This document shows positions 1-11,984 of a stretch of 64,000 nucleotides of DNA, piece after piece; the stretch's first letter is position 1, and every line of letters starts with the position of its first letter. Source of the stretch: Sipunculus nudus (lineage: Eukaryota; Annelida; Sipuncula; Golfingiida; Sipunculidae); the NCBI GenBank assembly GCA_026874595.1, contig CM049306.1, forward strand, positions 105,103,142 to 105,167,141, written 5' to 3'. A program made the position numbers and the translations under genes. Under the pieces are notes generated by a model. It had not been told where the DNA came from and searched no databases. It saw only the letters and a program-made list of their open reading frames with translations.

Positions 1-457
1 TTTACTGTTTAAACTTGCAAAAAAACTTTTAAATGTAATGCTCGGAGTAAAATAATTGATATAATGAAATCTTATGTGAAACATCGCATTTTACCGAGGA
101 CCGTGGTCTCGACAGCACAAAGGACTCCCAAGAGCACAGATCGCGTGTTCGTGTTAACTGGGATCGCCAGAGGGGAGTGTTCACGGTAAACCGAAAACAG
201 GGCCTGGTACTCTGCAGTTGTTCTACAGCTGTTCATAAATATCATCATCCTAACCTTATGAATGTGAAAGTAAAAAACTGCAGATAACTTATATAAAATC
301 TAATTGTTAATTAATAGAAAGAAATATGAAAAATGAAAATTAATCACAAATAAATTGGGAAATTAGACAAATTGAGACATATCGAAGCTCAATGGAGGGC
401 CGTGCGTAGAAGGCGTCCCCTCTGGATCTGCCGCTGATAAGAAAGGCGTTTTAATGC

Positions 458-512
<55 letters not shown>

Positions 513-1000
513 TATAAAACTGAGTGAATTCCGAAAGGCAGGCGAGTACTGGATGCGACCGGAGGGAAGTGGGACATGATTGATATACTTTAATTCCTCC
601 AATATTGAAGATACATCACAATGTTTCATGTGGAACAGAAGGTGAATTAATATTTCGAAACGCAAAGTAATTTAAAAATAAATATACATACATATGCATA
701 TACTAATGTATACACATGTACACATATCTAATCAAACACATAACCCTTTACAAGTGAATACACGTACATATTCTGTTAACATCACGTATATGTAATTATA
801 TATACCTATACATGCAGAGATACAAACACGTCAAAATACATTCATTCACATATACTTTATGACCCATACATGAACATACAATTACATACCCAAATAAATA
901 TGCAGATACATAAATGTACATATACATATGTGTATACACACGCATGCGTGCACATATATATATCCCTGTGTATAATGTATCCCAGGAGAAATTGACAATA
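1..1000. other. AT-rich flank, no gene seen
   Basis: No open frame here looks like a protein. The stretch holds a (TA)n run near 461-510 and imperfect TACA/TATG microsatellite sequence at about 690-960. The short frames present are translated microsatellite (YIYIYI-type). Confidence 0.7.
461..510. repeat. (TA)n microsatellite
   Basis: Uninterrupted TA dinucleotides for about 48 bases. Confidence 0.95.
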
Positions 1001-2014
1001 CACTCAAAAAACAGATTGGTTGAATCAACCAAAAAATTGGTTGATTCCAACCAAATTAATTGGTCAAAATATGTTCAAACAATCTATTGTTTAAAACAAC
1101 CAATTTATTTTGGTCGTAATCAAACAACAGGTATTGGTCAAATCAACCTATATATTTGTCAGAGCAACCAACACAGCTGATCATTTAAACCAACATAATT
1201 GGTCAGTTTGACCAAAACAATTTGGTTATTCTCAACCAATATACTTTGGTTTAGGTCAACCAAAACAAATTGGTTAAATCAAAAAATAAATTGGTCACAT
1301 GAACAAATTCAAATTGGTCAGACTAGTGGACATATTTATGTGTGCACTGCTACTCTCAGTCCCCTTTTCAGTTGTTTTATTCTTCAGATTGATTGGGAGT
1401 CTTCTTGTAAGTCATTCTTTAGTTTCGGGTTGCTCCGGTGTGGGTTTCAAGGGGAAACACTAACAAGTCAGACGTTTTACCCCTCATCCAGTGAAGTTTG
1501 CATCTCTTGTGTCTGATTTGGAGCACTTTTGTGTCTGATGTTATAACTGACCAATCGGTTTGGTCAGTGCTTGATCAATTAGTTGGTAAAATAACCAATG
1601 TGTTAATAAAATTAACCAATTTTTAACTCAACCAAGAAAACTGGTTAAATATATGCAACCAAACGGTCGACCAATAAAAACTGGTCCAAATGACCAATGA
1701 GTTTGGTTACAAGTTGGTTGAAATTACCAATGTGTTGGTTAAATCAACCAATATCATCTCAAACAACCAAGTTGGTCATACATATGTGCTAAAGCAACCA
1801 ATATTTGGGTTATCGGTTGACCAATTTATTGGTTAAACCTACATACAGTATTTTTATTCTGTTAACCAATAAAAATTGGTCAAAACAACCAACTGGTTTG
1901 GTTAGTACTTTAACAATGCATTGTTTAAGATAAACAATATCTTTGTTAAAATAACCAAAACTGGCTTAACCAATTAAATTGGTTATATATTTAACCAATC
2001 TGTTTTTTTGAGTG
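1001..2014. mobile_element. TIR element made of TTGGT/AACCA repeats
   Basis: The left end reads CACTCAAAAAACAGATTGG and the right end is its inverted copy with one extra A/T in the homopolymer, giving TIRs of about 21-22 bp. TA lies directly outside both ends (999-1000 and 2015-2016), as expected for a TA target-site duplication of the Tc1/mariner type or similar. The interior is a lattice of TTGGT and AACCA motifs in alternating orientation every 10-30 bp, so the element can fold on itself at many points. A non-repetitive island of about 220 bp sits at 1325-1555. No transposase is encoded, so it is non-autonomous. The superfamily assignment is inference from the TA duplication only. Confidence 0.75.
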
Positions 2015-2033
2015 TAATAAACCAGAAATGCAT

Positions 2034-2053
2034 GCACATGCATTTGCACATAC

Positions 2054-2097
<44 letters not shown>

Positions 2098-2260
2098 GTA
2101 CATACGTGTAAACATACATACAACATATACACATATATATACACATTAAACTATAATGAAATACATAAAATATCCCTATATATACATATACATATACATA
2201 TATATATATACATACATACATACACATACACATAAACATACATATACATACATATAATGA
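2034..2260. repeat. TATG/TACA microsatellite at LINE 3' end
   Basis: Mixed (TA)n and (TATG)n sequence. It lies directly downstream of the 3' UTR of the minus-strand LINE, where CR1-like and related LINEs often carry a simple-repeat tail rather than poly(A). Confidence 0.7.
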
Positions 2261-2447
2261 ATCGCGACACCATAACAACATGAGCTTCAGACACAGCTAA
2301 ACTAGTACGCACATGAAAAATCACTTTACTTTGTACATTCACGGACCAGAAAATGAAAACTTAATGACCAAGAAAAGGTCTTACCCCAGTTACGAAGGAA
2401 ATGTCAAGTAGCATAGTTTTAACCAATTGTCATACAGGTTAAATATT

Positions 2448-5400
2448 CTAGATTCGATCAATTGAGAAGTTAATAAATTTCGTCCGCATATAAAGGAAGA
2501 TTTCATAAACTCCCTCATCCAGAATCAAGTCGTCTGGTAGCGGTCCACCAAATATTATTTTAACCATAAGCTTTTGATCTTCCTTGAGCTTAGAAATAAA
2601 TGCTTCTGACGAAAAGGTCCTAATCCGCTGCTACATCAAATCACGCAGCTCGTCTAATGCAAAGCATCCGAAAAGTACGAGTTCAATTTTATCCCGGAAC
2701 ATTGTTTCACATAAAATACATAATTCGCCGTCAGAAAATCGAAGATTCGGAGTAACTAAAATACGTGCCAAAACATAAACATAAATAATGAACTTGGAAA
2801 AATAAGAGCGACTTTCCAGATGGGAGACGGACAGGAACAAACAGGCATAATATCGTAAAATGTACGTAGGTGATCATCAGTGGAAACATTTTCCACGTAT
2901 ATAGATTGTTCACAAGCATTTATTGCTTGGTTAACAATACTTTTCCATGCTCGTTTACATGGGAATGATCCGGAGTTGAGATAATGCTCAAAAATACCAA
3001 ATAAGTTATACTTAGTGAGTATGCCAAAGATATCGCCGACAAAGCTTCTTCTAGCTTGACGTCTACAAATATGGACATGAAAGAATCGTGAGATTAATAT
3101 AGATTTACAAATATTGCCTGCTGGTAAGTAACATAGTCTACACAGAAATAACAATTTGTGAATGTCAATAATACTTCTCATGCTCGAAAACCCATCATGG
3201 TCAGAACACAAGTAGTGCTTGTACGTTTTCCGAACCCTTGTGAAATTTTAAGACAAAACCTGAGGAATCGTTCCAACTCAATATATTCTGATTCAGGAAG
3301 ACCACTCCACACCTCGCAACCATACAAGGCTCGCGGTAAAATAACTGAACGTCACAGTTTCCCCATTGTGATAGGATTCAGTTTGGAATCTCCTGCCAAT
3401 CCTATTACAGACATAAAGGTGGATCTGCCCTTCCTAATCGCTTGCTGTGTACGGTCTTTACTACTACTATTGTTGGCCCAAATAACGCCCAGGTGTTTCA
3501 CACTGCAATCTTCAGAAACTTCATTATCGCCTAAATACCAATATATAGTATTATGAAGAGCGGCTTTTCCAAAAATTACGATTTTAGTTTTACTTATATT
3601 GTAATTAAACCTCCACATTTTCCTGTAATTTTCACAAATATCAAGCATGGACTGAAGGGCTCTTGCGGAAGCAGTCTACTAGTAGGCAGACATCGTCAGC
3701 CTGGGTGGGAGAACCACAGTACAGCCCTTCAATAGACGCTCCGCAACCACTATTACGCAACTGTTGGAGAAGGCCATTCACGTACACTAGGTACAGCAAA
3801 GGTGATAAAATGCCACCCTGTCTCACCGCCTGTAGTACCTCGAAGGGCCTTGAGGTGGCGCCACTAACGCGTACTGTTGAACAGCAGTTTTGGTATAAAT
3901 TGTAAAGAATATACCAGAGTTTTCCATTGATCCCCAATTCATTTAATTTAAACAGAAGACCATCATGCCACACGACATCAAAAGCTTTTGATGTGTCTAA
4001 AAAACATGCATATAAAAGATAATTACGCTCATTATATTAGCTAATACATTCTTGGAGAACAAAGGACGCATTCAAACTTGATAGCCCTTTCTGGTACCCA
4101 AACTGCATAGCGTCGGGAAAACCAGACAGATTTACAGAGATCCATTTTGAAATACGTGCTATAAGTATCTTCTCATAAAGTTTATATAAAACAGGCAGCA
4201 AAGTTATACCACGGAAATCGTTAACGTCATACGTTCTTCTGTCACTAACTTTTGGTATAACCACTATTACTCCAAGTTTTAAAAGTTCAGGGGTGAACTC
4301 GTGACAAAACATGGCGGAAAAAAGACTACATAGGTGATTTTTAAGGAGCGGCCCCCCATATATAATATGCTCATTAGATATATTATCATGACCGCAAGCC
4401 TTTCTTCGATCTAGTGTTGCAATGGCCGAGAACACTTCCTCAGAAGTGATGGTTTCGTCGAGAATGGGTGTCGGGTGCCTGTAGTTCATTTTTATTTTAG
4501 ACTTCACGGACTTTTCTATGTTTCTTAAATGATTGTCATCGAACTCTGGGCTATAAAGAGGGGAGTACAGATCAGAAAAGTGGTCTCTCCATGCATGCAA
4601 GATTTCCGTCCGATCACGTAACATTGATCCATTAAATAACAATTCGGACGGCTGACAAGACATCTTGCCGGACCTGTGTTTCATGAAGGACCAAAAAGTA
4701 GCATCATTCTTATCTGCTAGTTTATCTATTTCGTTACAGACCTGCCTTTCATGTATCAGCTTAAGCCTTCGCAACTTGTTTCTAAATAGCCGTTTGGCCT
4801 CTTTATACCTACGGAAGTCAACATCACCAGTGTCATGCGATTTGCCGTTCAATATCCACGATTTTCGCATATTTCTCATTTCTTTGTGCAGATCTTTTAT
4901 TCCGTTTTTCCAGAAAGGTTTAGTTTGAAATCTCCCTTTTTTCTTAATAACACCTCCTAAGCTAGTACAATATATGACCCTACTGATTGCCTCATAAAAC
5001 CTGTTTATATCAGAAATACTACATGTTTCCTGATTATGACAGCCAATAGACGCTAGCTTAGATTCTAAAATATTCGTATAGCGACCTTTGGTATCACACG
5101 GGGTCATTTTATGCCACAATAACAATGGTTTCTTTTTGGCATGCCTAACTGATAAAGGTCTAACGTTTAAGGACGTAACGATCGGTAAATGGTCTGAAAC
5201 GTTAAGATCCTCCCAGTCCAATATCCTACAGCTAACCACGAGATCAGCAGTACCTTTCTCAATTAGCATATGATCTATTAAGGGGACCCTTCCTTGTTCT
5301 TGTGTATGCTGGTATGTATAAAGAGGACCATCACAGAGATCATGATTACTGATTGAGTACAAGTCTTTTTTTTTTTTCGGAAAGAACGCGATTGGCAAGA

Positions 5401-5920
5401 TTGCTTTTACAATCATTGCGAGGATCACACCTTGAGCCTCTTAACTCGGCGTTGAAATCTCCACCAAAAAGAACAGTGCCCATTTGGGAATACATATCAT
5501 ATATATCACACGGGTTATTCAAATCTACCTCATACCCTTTACACCAGCGTTAGACGAAGGTAACTAAACAGGGAATACATAAATATAACAGTTTGAATCT
5601 ATAGTTAATCCGACACCAATTATCCGGTCGGAATTGCAACATACTTTAACTACGCTGTCTTTATATTTTGACTTGAATAAAACGGCAACTCCACCTTTGC
5701 CTCTACGATAGGGATCTAACGGGTTTAGACTCGAGTCGGCAACCCCGTAATTAGAGTAACCGGGAGAGATCGAATCCAAGAAATGTAAACTATCATTGAA
5801 GAGCCAATGTTCCGAAATGCATAGAAAATCAATATTTCCTTCTATGACCAACTTATCAATGTACTGCGCTGAATACATAGCACCTCTTGCATTAAAGCAG
5901 CCTATAACAAAATTAATCAT
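2448..5920 (-). pseudogene. LINE ORF2 (endonuclease-RT) pseudogene
   Basis: ORF2 would nick target DNA and reverse-transcribe the element RNA. The first in-frame ATG is at 5920 (MINFVIGCFNARG). Endonuclease motifs in order: CFNAR, the catalytic-Glu motif CISEHW, RRGKGGVAVL, GGDFNA (seen only in another frame, about 5445) and SDHLPI (about 5200). RT motifs: DFRGITLLP, SKAFDVVWH (motif A), RQGGILSPLLY (motif B), QADDVCLL (motif C) and KHLGV. The C-terminal part has a CxxC motif (CILCE), and its frame runs on to a natural TAG at 2448-2450. Visible lesions: TAG at 5564, a frameshift near 5537-5560, another in the 12-T run at 5366-5377, TAA at 4037, a frameshift near 3650, a break between 3352 and 3211, a frameshift near 2800 and TAG at 2631. 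Most of the domain content survives, so decay is moderate. Confidence 0.87.
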
Positions 5921-5972
5921 GAATGGTAAAATGATCAGTCTTGAAACTGAGATGCAACAGGTGATCAGGACT

Positions 5973-7782
5973 TTAGTTGTCAAACCACTCCCTTACAAAT
6001 ATAAATTCGGGCCAGAAATTCAAGTCTAACACATCTTCTCAATGACACCAGTTAACATGCAATTTTGGCACTCTGCATGAGAAGTACCACTTGTGTTTGG
6101 AAAGACATGCAAATAAGACACATCGATATTTCTCTTTATCAGGTAATCTTACATTGCGTCTCTCGATTAATTAAAATCAATGTTCCCGACATAGAGTTTA
6201 ATTTGTCGTTGCGTTTGTCGAGTATGTACAAATGCATCGGCAGTTGTGCTTCTTGTGTTCTCCTGTCTGCTGCCAGTATACACCGGAATGGGTCGTCCCC
6301 TGCGTGGTCTCGGCACTGGCCGCTCGACGTGTGAAGATTCACCACTTTTCACGAGATCATTTGTGGGGTTCAACTGAACGTTTGGATCATCACATGTCTG
6401 ATCTCTGGGTTCTTCAAAATCTGTTTGGGTTTCTACTGACGTCACAGCAGCAATATTACTGCTAAAACCACCCTGAGTTTGTTGTTGAGCTTGGGCAGAT
6501 GTTTCAACTATATCTGGTGTTTTGAGCCGTTTTTCTGACGCATTAGAAGTGTTTTCAATTCGGGTACGTTTCAGCATCTCCGATTAGGGCTTACACTTTT
6601 CACCTTCTCCCACCTGTCTTTTAACATGGAGAACTTTTTGCGGAGATCAGTGACAGAACGCGTAGTTGATGCAAGGCGATCCATTGTCTGATCCAAGTCC
6701 TGTCGCAATTTATTTGCATTTTGTCGCAAGAGTTTCACATCAGACTTAATTGTTTGTATACGGTCCTCGTCAGCCCCGTTTGTTTTGTTCATTTTAATTT
6801 TAATTTCTTGTACAGCATTGCGTACATCTGAAAATGTGTTTATCTTTTCTGAGAGACGCGTCATGTTCATAGTCAAAGAATTGATATTCTGTTCAATGTT
6901 TGCAATTTGTGGTATGAATGATTTTCTTTAATAAGGGTAAGTTCATTTTCTAGAGAAAGAAACTTCGATTTTATTTCCTGTTCTGCTGCTGCCCTCCTTT
7001 GTTTGCCTGAAGATGCAAGTTTCTCCAGTTAATCTAGCATTTCAACAACGGAACAAGCTTTTTCTAGTTTTTCCTTCAGTTTCTTATTCTCTTTTGTAAT
7101 GTTTTCTACCTTATCTTGAAGCGTTGTTATCTCATTGTTTTTCATTGACATTGAATGTTCTAGTGTTTGTATTTTATTTTCAAATTTTGTGCTCAGCTGA
7201 TTAGCCTTGTCGACTGCACATGCGACTGCAGAGCACAATGAAGCAAGTTCCTCCAACGTATGTTGACCGAGAGCTTTGACAGTGTCAGCGTGCTTATCAT
7301 ATGATTGGGATTTTCGGAAACCGCTTATAACATCGCTGACTTGATTAACAGAGCCGCCGTTTAAAAATGACACCAGCAAATAATAGTCTGAGGCTAACTT
7401 GTAATTGATATCAGGCCCATCACGTACTTGTTTTTCTCTTCTTTAGGGAACCAGCCGGAAAGTCGTCTCTTTTCTGTGCACACCGAAAAAGGGCTAGTGC
7501 TAGTTTCTCCAAGGACTCTGTGTTATCACCAGATTTAGAAAGAAGGGATTCTATAAACCGATCTTTCGGTAAATGTTCAATGTCCAAAATATTTATTGGT
7601 AATGATGATGGTAGGATGGAGATTTTTTCAACAGTTGGCTCATGTTGACCGCATGGGATGGACAGGAAAAATTCATTTGTTTGAGAGCACCCCTTTAGTT
7701 GATAAGGGGTATCTCCCAAAAGTTGCAGCAGATCGCATTCCCCATCAACAATATTCAAGGAGTCTGAAACAATAGAGTCCAT
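5973..7782 (-). pseudogene. LINE ORF1 coiled-coil protein, pseudogene
   Basis: ORF1 lies upstream of ORF2 in the same element. ORF1 proteins of this kind bind element RNA and oligomerise through coiled coils. The best start is the ATG at 7782 (MDSIVSDSLNIVDGECD). The open frame continues upstream to 7857, but only to a GTG. The product would be about 600 residues. The middle (7379-7029 and 6876-6571) is rich in heptad-like Leu/Lys/Glu sequence. The 3' part has a basic stretch (RPRRGRP), then KLYVGNI, and ends with LDLNFWPE just before TAA at 5973-5975; endings with an NFWP motif occur in ORF1 proteins of several LINE groups. The coding frame changes at least three times and there are internal stops, so it is broken. 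Confidence 0.75.
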
Positions 7783-7905
7783 TGTTCGAGGGATTATTTT
7801 TGCTGGTTGCAAAAGCCCCTTGCGACGAGTAAATCCACGTGACCGAACGGACTGCACGGCGTAACCAACGAAATCCCTTTATAATCCCAGTCTGCCGGGA
7901 GTACC

Positions 7906-7915
7906 AAAGATGGCG
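7906..7915 (-). promoter_or_regulatory. YY1-like site at LINE 5' end
   Basis: On the LINE sense strand this reads CGCCATCTTT, matching the YY1 core CGCCATNTT. It is about 125 bp upstream of the ORF1 ATG, near the presumed 5' end. Human L1 carries a YY1 site at a comparable place that helps set the transcription start. Any function here is inference. Confidence 0.4.
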
Positions 7916-8074
7916 TTGTACACCCGTCTCTATGATTGGCCTAGAGCAGCGGTGCCATAATAGAGCGGGATACCAGTCTAGCTTCCAGTTTGCAAATTAT
8001 ATTCCCATTTAATCTGTCTTAATATTTTAGGTCTTCGCTCATGTTGAGTTCAGCGAGACTTGAAAACACTATAA

Positions 8075-8342
8075 CCCTATATATATATATATTATATATA
8101 ATATATCAGCCTCAGTGTTAATGTTTATCGTACCACCACTCTTGGAAGTTGGCCTGTTTAAACATAATGTAGGTCTAACAATTTCTGGCTCAGCCAATAA
8201 GCGCAGTCAAATGTACCAGCCAGTGGCGTCAATTTATCTTCAAGGGTGGGGGGGATGACTCTCAGCATGGGTAGATGACTTGCAATTGGGGGGGGGGGGG
8301 ATGACAGGCGTGGAGGGTAGTAAAAATTGGGATAAAATAGAC

Positions 8343-8396
<54 letters not shown>

Positions 8397-8667
8397 ATAT
8401 ATCAGCCTCAGTGTTAATGTTTATCGTACCACCACTCTTGGAAGTTGGCCTGTTTAAACATAATGTAGGTCTAACAATTTCTGGCTCAGCCAATAAGCGT
8501 TAGATATTCAGGTGTACACGCGACGAGCGCAGTCAAATGTACCAGCCAGTGGCGTCAATTTATCTTCAAGGGTGGGGGGGATGACTCTCAGCATGGGTAG
8601 ATGACTTGCAATTGGGGGGGGGGGGATGACAGGCGTGGAGGGTAGTAAAAATTGGGATAAAATAGAC

Positions 8668-8723
<56 letters not shown>

Positions 8724-8735
8724 ATATATCTTTTA
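8075..8735. repeat. Tandem duplication with (TA)n ends
   Basis: A segment starting ATATCAGCCTCAGTG (8099) recurs at 8396. It ends each time in (TA)n and contains a G-run and the string CAGTGGCGTCAATTT. The second copy carries about 27 extra bases near 8498-8525. The CAGTGGCGTCA string matches the end of the hAT-like element at 14171-14684, so this may hold one end of a related element. I see no matching inverted end downstream. Confidence 0.8.
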
Positions 8736-8740
8736 TTGTG

Positions 8741-10400
8741 TGTGTGACCCATATCAAATGTATATTAATTAAATGTAAGGTTTTAAAAAGTAAGGAATAT
8801 GTTAATTCTAAACCGTTTAGATATAAATATTTCATAGTAAACTCATTAATGGTACGATCACAGTTGTGGGAATGGCCTGTACAGTTAGGCCTTGTAATGG
8901 TGAAATGGTAGACACTGGTAGAAGGCACCAAAAAAACTCTCAAAACTACTAAATATATACACCAAAATGCATCCGTTAGTGTCTTTGGTAGTAAATAGGT
9001 CTTTCTGGCAACTTTACCACGTTCTTACCTTAATATATTAATGAAGTATTATCCCTAACGATCCTTGTAAGCCCGCGATGATTTAAAAATAACAATATAC
9101 AGGAATTTGTAATGAGCGGACGTTGATCGACTGGTACCCTCCACGGAAATCTATTATCGCCCGCTTTTTCCAGTTCAAACAGCGATAAGATCAGAGCGGT
9201 TTCCCAGTCTAAATCCCGTTGCAAAGGACTGTGGGTCACTTAATGTAATCATAGCGGCTTGTTCTCTATGTAAACCCACTTGGCAAAATTATGGATAAGT
9301 AGGGCTATGGAGCATTATTTTGGTGCCAATGCTTTGCAGATGTTTTTTAAAACATCCAAAGACAACAAAAAGGTAATTATTTTATGTTGACACCGCTTGA
9401 AATGTCAATTATACGATTCCAAAGGGGTCTCCAATTTGGAACCTTACGAGGCGTTTTCCTAAGAGTCGTTCCCAAGACGTTGTTGACGGAGAGGAGCAGA
9501 GCGGATCGGAATCACACGTCTTTGGCCGAGACTATGACAAATGCTGCCAGCTGCTCTTGTCATCTCGGCAGAAGGAATTTTACTGGACCTGTAGATACTA
9601 AATTGTTGCGATAGTGTCTACAATATGCACTCACATTTGGCTCATGGAACGTACTATTTGTTCAGCAGAGATACTAAGGTCCATGTGTGGACTACCTGAA
9701 TGCATGATTTCAGTGCGAATGTTAACAAGCGGGTCAAGCTGAGGGACCAATGTAGGCATTCTCATAGCAACACTGCCACTCACATGAGGCGTGACGGCCT
9801 GATATGCAAATACGGGGAATCATCAGGTGCTCAAAAAGCCTTGTGACGCCTAAATATACAAATATCAGGGATTCACCATACGAACTTTACAGGGCTTTAG
9901 TGATAAGACCTGGCACTGAGTTGGAATCACGTTTTACTTTTAGCATTTATTAATAAACGCAAATACTAAAGCCCAGGCAGGGCTAGAAATGCGTTTTTCC
10001 CCCGAAGACAAATCATTTGACCAGAGTGAGTGTTATTCTTATCTTTTTCTATCTGCCGTGTTGCAAGTTTTTTTGCAGTATTAGAATTAAGACGAATGTT
10101 CTTATTTTCGGAGAAAATTATAAAATTTTGTTGTAATTACCCAATAACATTTGTTTCAACATCAAAGTCTATGGCTATTTTGCATAGTGCTCAAACTACC
10201 ATGTGTGTATATTTGCATTGCATTTTACACAAGTGGTTTGGGTGGGCTAGAGTAAAAATAGTTGTTTCTTGTAAAGCATGAAAATATCAATAGTGAGGGG
10301 GGGGGGGGTTCTGAAACAATAATCTAATTTACATATAAAGTGAGCAAATGAGATTTTAATTTTCAAACTAATTTGCATATTTCTATTTTTTAATAACTAA
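8741..10400. other. No gene recognised
   Basis: AT-rich unique-looking sequence. Frames of 69-83 codons at 9030-9239, 9384-9614 and 10030-10281 have no recognisable domain and no protein-like composition. A G-run lies at about 10300. Confidence 0.55.
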
Positions 10401-10404
10401 TGTA

Positions 10405-10482
10405 CATATATAAGTATATAAGTATATATAAGTATATATAAGTATATATAAGTATATATATATATATATATATATATAAGTA
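10405..10482. repeat. (AAGTATATAT)n / (TA)n microsatellite
   Basis: A decamer AAGTATATAT-type unit is repeated about five times and passes into pure (TA)n. Confidence 0.9.
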
Positions 10483-10492
10483 TACCATATTT

Positions 10493-10714
10493 GAATAGCG
10501 ATGCTGATTGGAAAATTATAGAAATGGTGTTATATGAAAGCATTTATTCAGTCTGATTAAATTTATTTGTCTTCTTCCAATTACGTTGTCCAATTTTATA
10601 AATGAATAGCGATGCTGATTGGAAAATTATAGAAATGATGTTATATGACAGCATTTATTCAGTCTGATTAAATTTATTTGTCTGCTTCCAATTACGTTGT
10701 CCAGTTTTATAAAT
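10493..10714. repeat. Two 111-bp tandem copies
   Basis: GAATAGCGATGCTGATTGG begins at 10493 and again at 10604. The two units differ at only a handful of positions. No coding content. Confidence 0.92.
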
Positions 10715-11980
10715 TTGCACATGCAATAAGCAGCTGGTGGAATCATGATCAGTTGTGGTATGTTTGGTGCAAAATAAAACTTCCATTCGTTAATGATGCC
10801 AAGGGGTGAGATGCACCAACATAAGGGAATATTTTAATTCTTGCATACTACATAAATTAATATAAATATGGAACACAGAATGCTAACTCATAACTCATAT
10901 TCGTGTGATGATTGGCTGAAAAGGAATGTGATATCATTGCCAGTTGTATTGATATTTGCATAATTGCTATTGGGTATATTTACGGGGCTCAATTTGCAAT
11001 AAAATAAGCAAAGTTAACGAAAAAAACTTGTTCCGTATCCAATTTATAAGCCAATGTGGTCAAAAATGATAACAATGTGAACCATCGGTAATGTAACTTC
11101 AAGCAGTATCGGATGGTGGATATGGTTTGCGTACAAATCACACACAAAACTGACATTGTTGAGTAAACGTCATCGTCAAGGTTGATAAATGTTTAATGAA
11201 ACTGATATTTTATAAATTACCGAAACTTGATGATATATAGAAATATAGGGGTGCCAGTGTTTTAGGATAAAAAGACTACTACATGCTTCTACTATAGTCT
11301 ATTGATTTTGACAGGCCAGTAAACATGCCCTGAAATTATACTTAATCCGACGTCACATGTTACAGAAATTTAAATTTTCAGTTTACAGTTTGTTGTACAC
11401 ATTTTAACTAATGTATATAATGTATACCCTTCATGGCATACTTTGATATCAACATACTCTATACGTGAGTGCATATTGTCGTCGTATAAAAGTCCATTGG
11501 TTACTTGTATATAAGAACATGAAAAAGTCTAAAAGAAGCAGTTATATAATAGCCCTCTCTCTCTACATTAGTCCATGAAACAGAAGCGATTTGACTACCA
11601 AACAAAACACTAATATATTCATATGTAAGTTTTATGTCTAAATAGTATAAAATAATGGATTTTCCTAATTCCAAGCTAAATGTAATTTTTTTTTTTGCTT
11701 TCTATACAAAATGTCATTTCTTTTTGCCCGTTCGATGATATAATAGTTTTTTTGGACATAGTAACGATTTTGTCAGAAATAAAGATGAACTGATATGGCA
11801 AATGTTTAGAATATCGTTACACTAGTATTCAGCCTATATCCTGATAGTCATAAAGGTGTTTATATTGATTATGGGATTAAATTTAAGAGAAAGCAATAGA
11901 TAATTTTGAAATATTAGAACATCGCTGCTATACCTATACCTAATGATGAATTTTTTGATTACCCCTTTATATTATATTTT
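10715..11980. other. No gene recognised
   Basis: AT-rich sequence with stops in all frames. I see no repeat, RNA gene or motif I could support. Confidence 0.55.
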
Positions 11981-11984
11981 ATTT

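Larger units (their letters stand above)
2265..7960 (-). mobile_element. Dead near-full-length APE-type LINE
   Basis: Read on the minus strand, this is an ordered non-LTR retrotransposon: a short 5' region (about 7783-7960), ORF1 (7782 to 5973), a gap of about 50 bp, ORF2 (5920 to 2448) with endonuclease, reverse transcriptase and a C-terminal Cys motif, a 3' UTR of about 180 bp, and a microsatellite tail. It has no LTRs. The APE endonuclease, the two-ORF layout and the simple-repeat tail fit the CR1/Jockey/I group; I cannot name the clade. Several frameshifts and stops show it is inactive. The 5' boundary is approximate. Confidence 0.85.

Noticed and set aside
363-2342. Tyr/Ile-rich frames near the left edge
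   Set aside because: They are translated (TA)n and TATG/TACA microsatellites.
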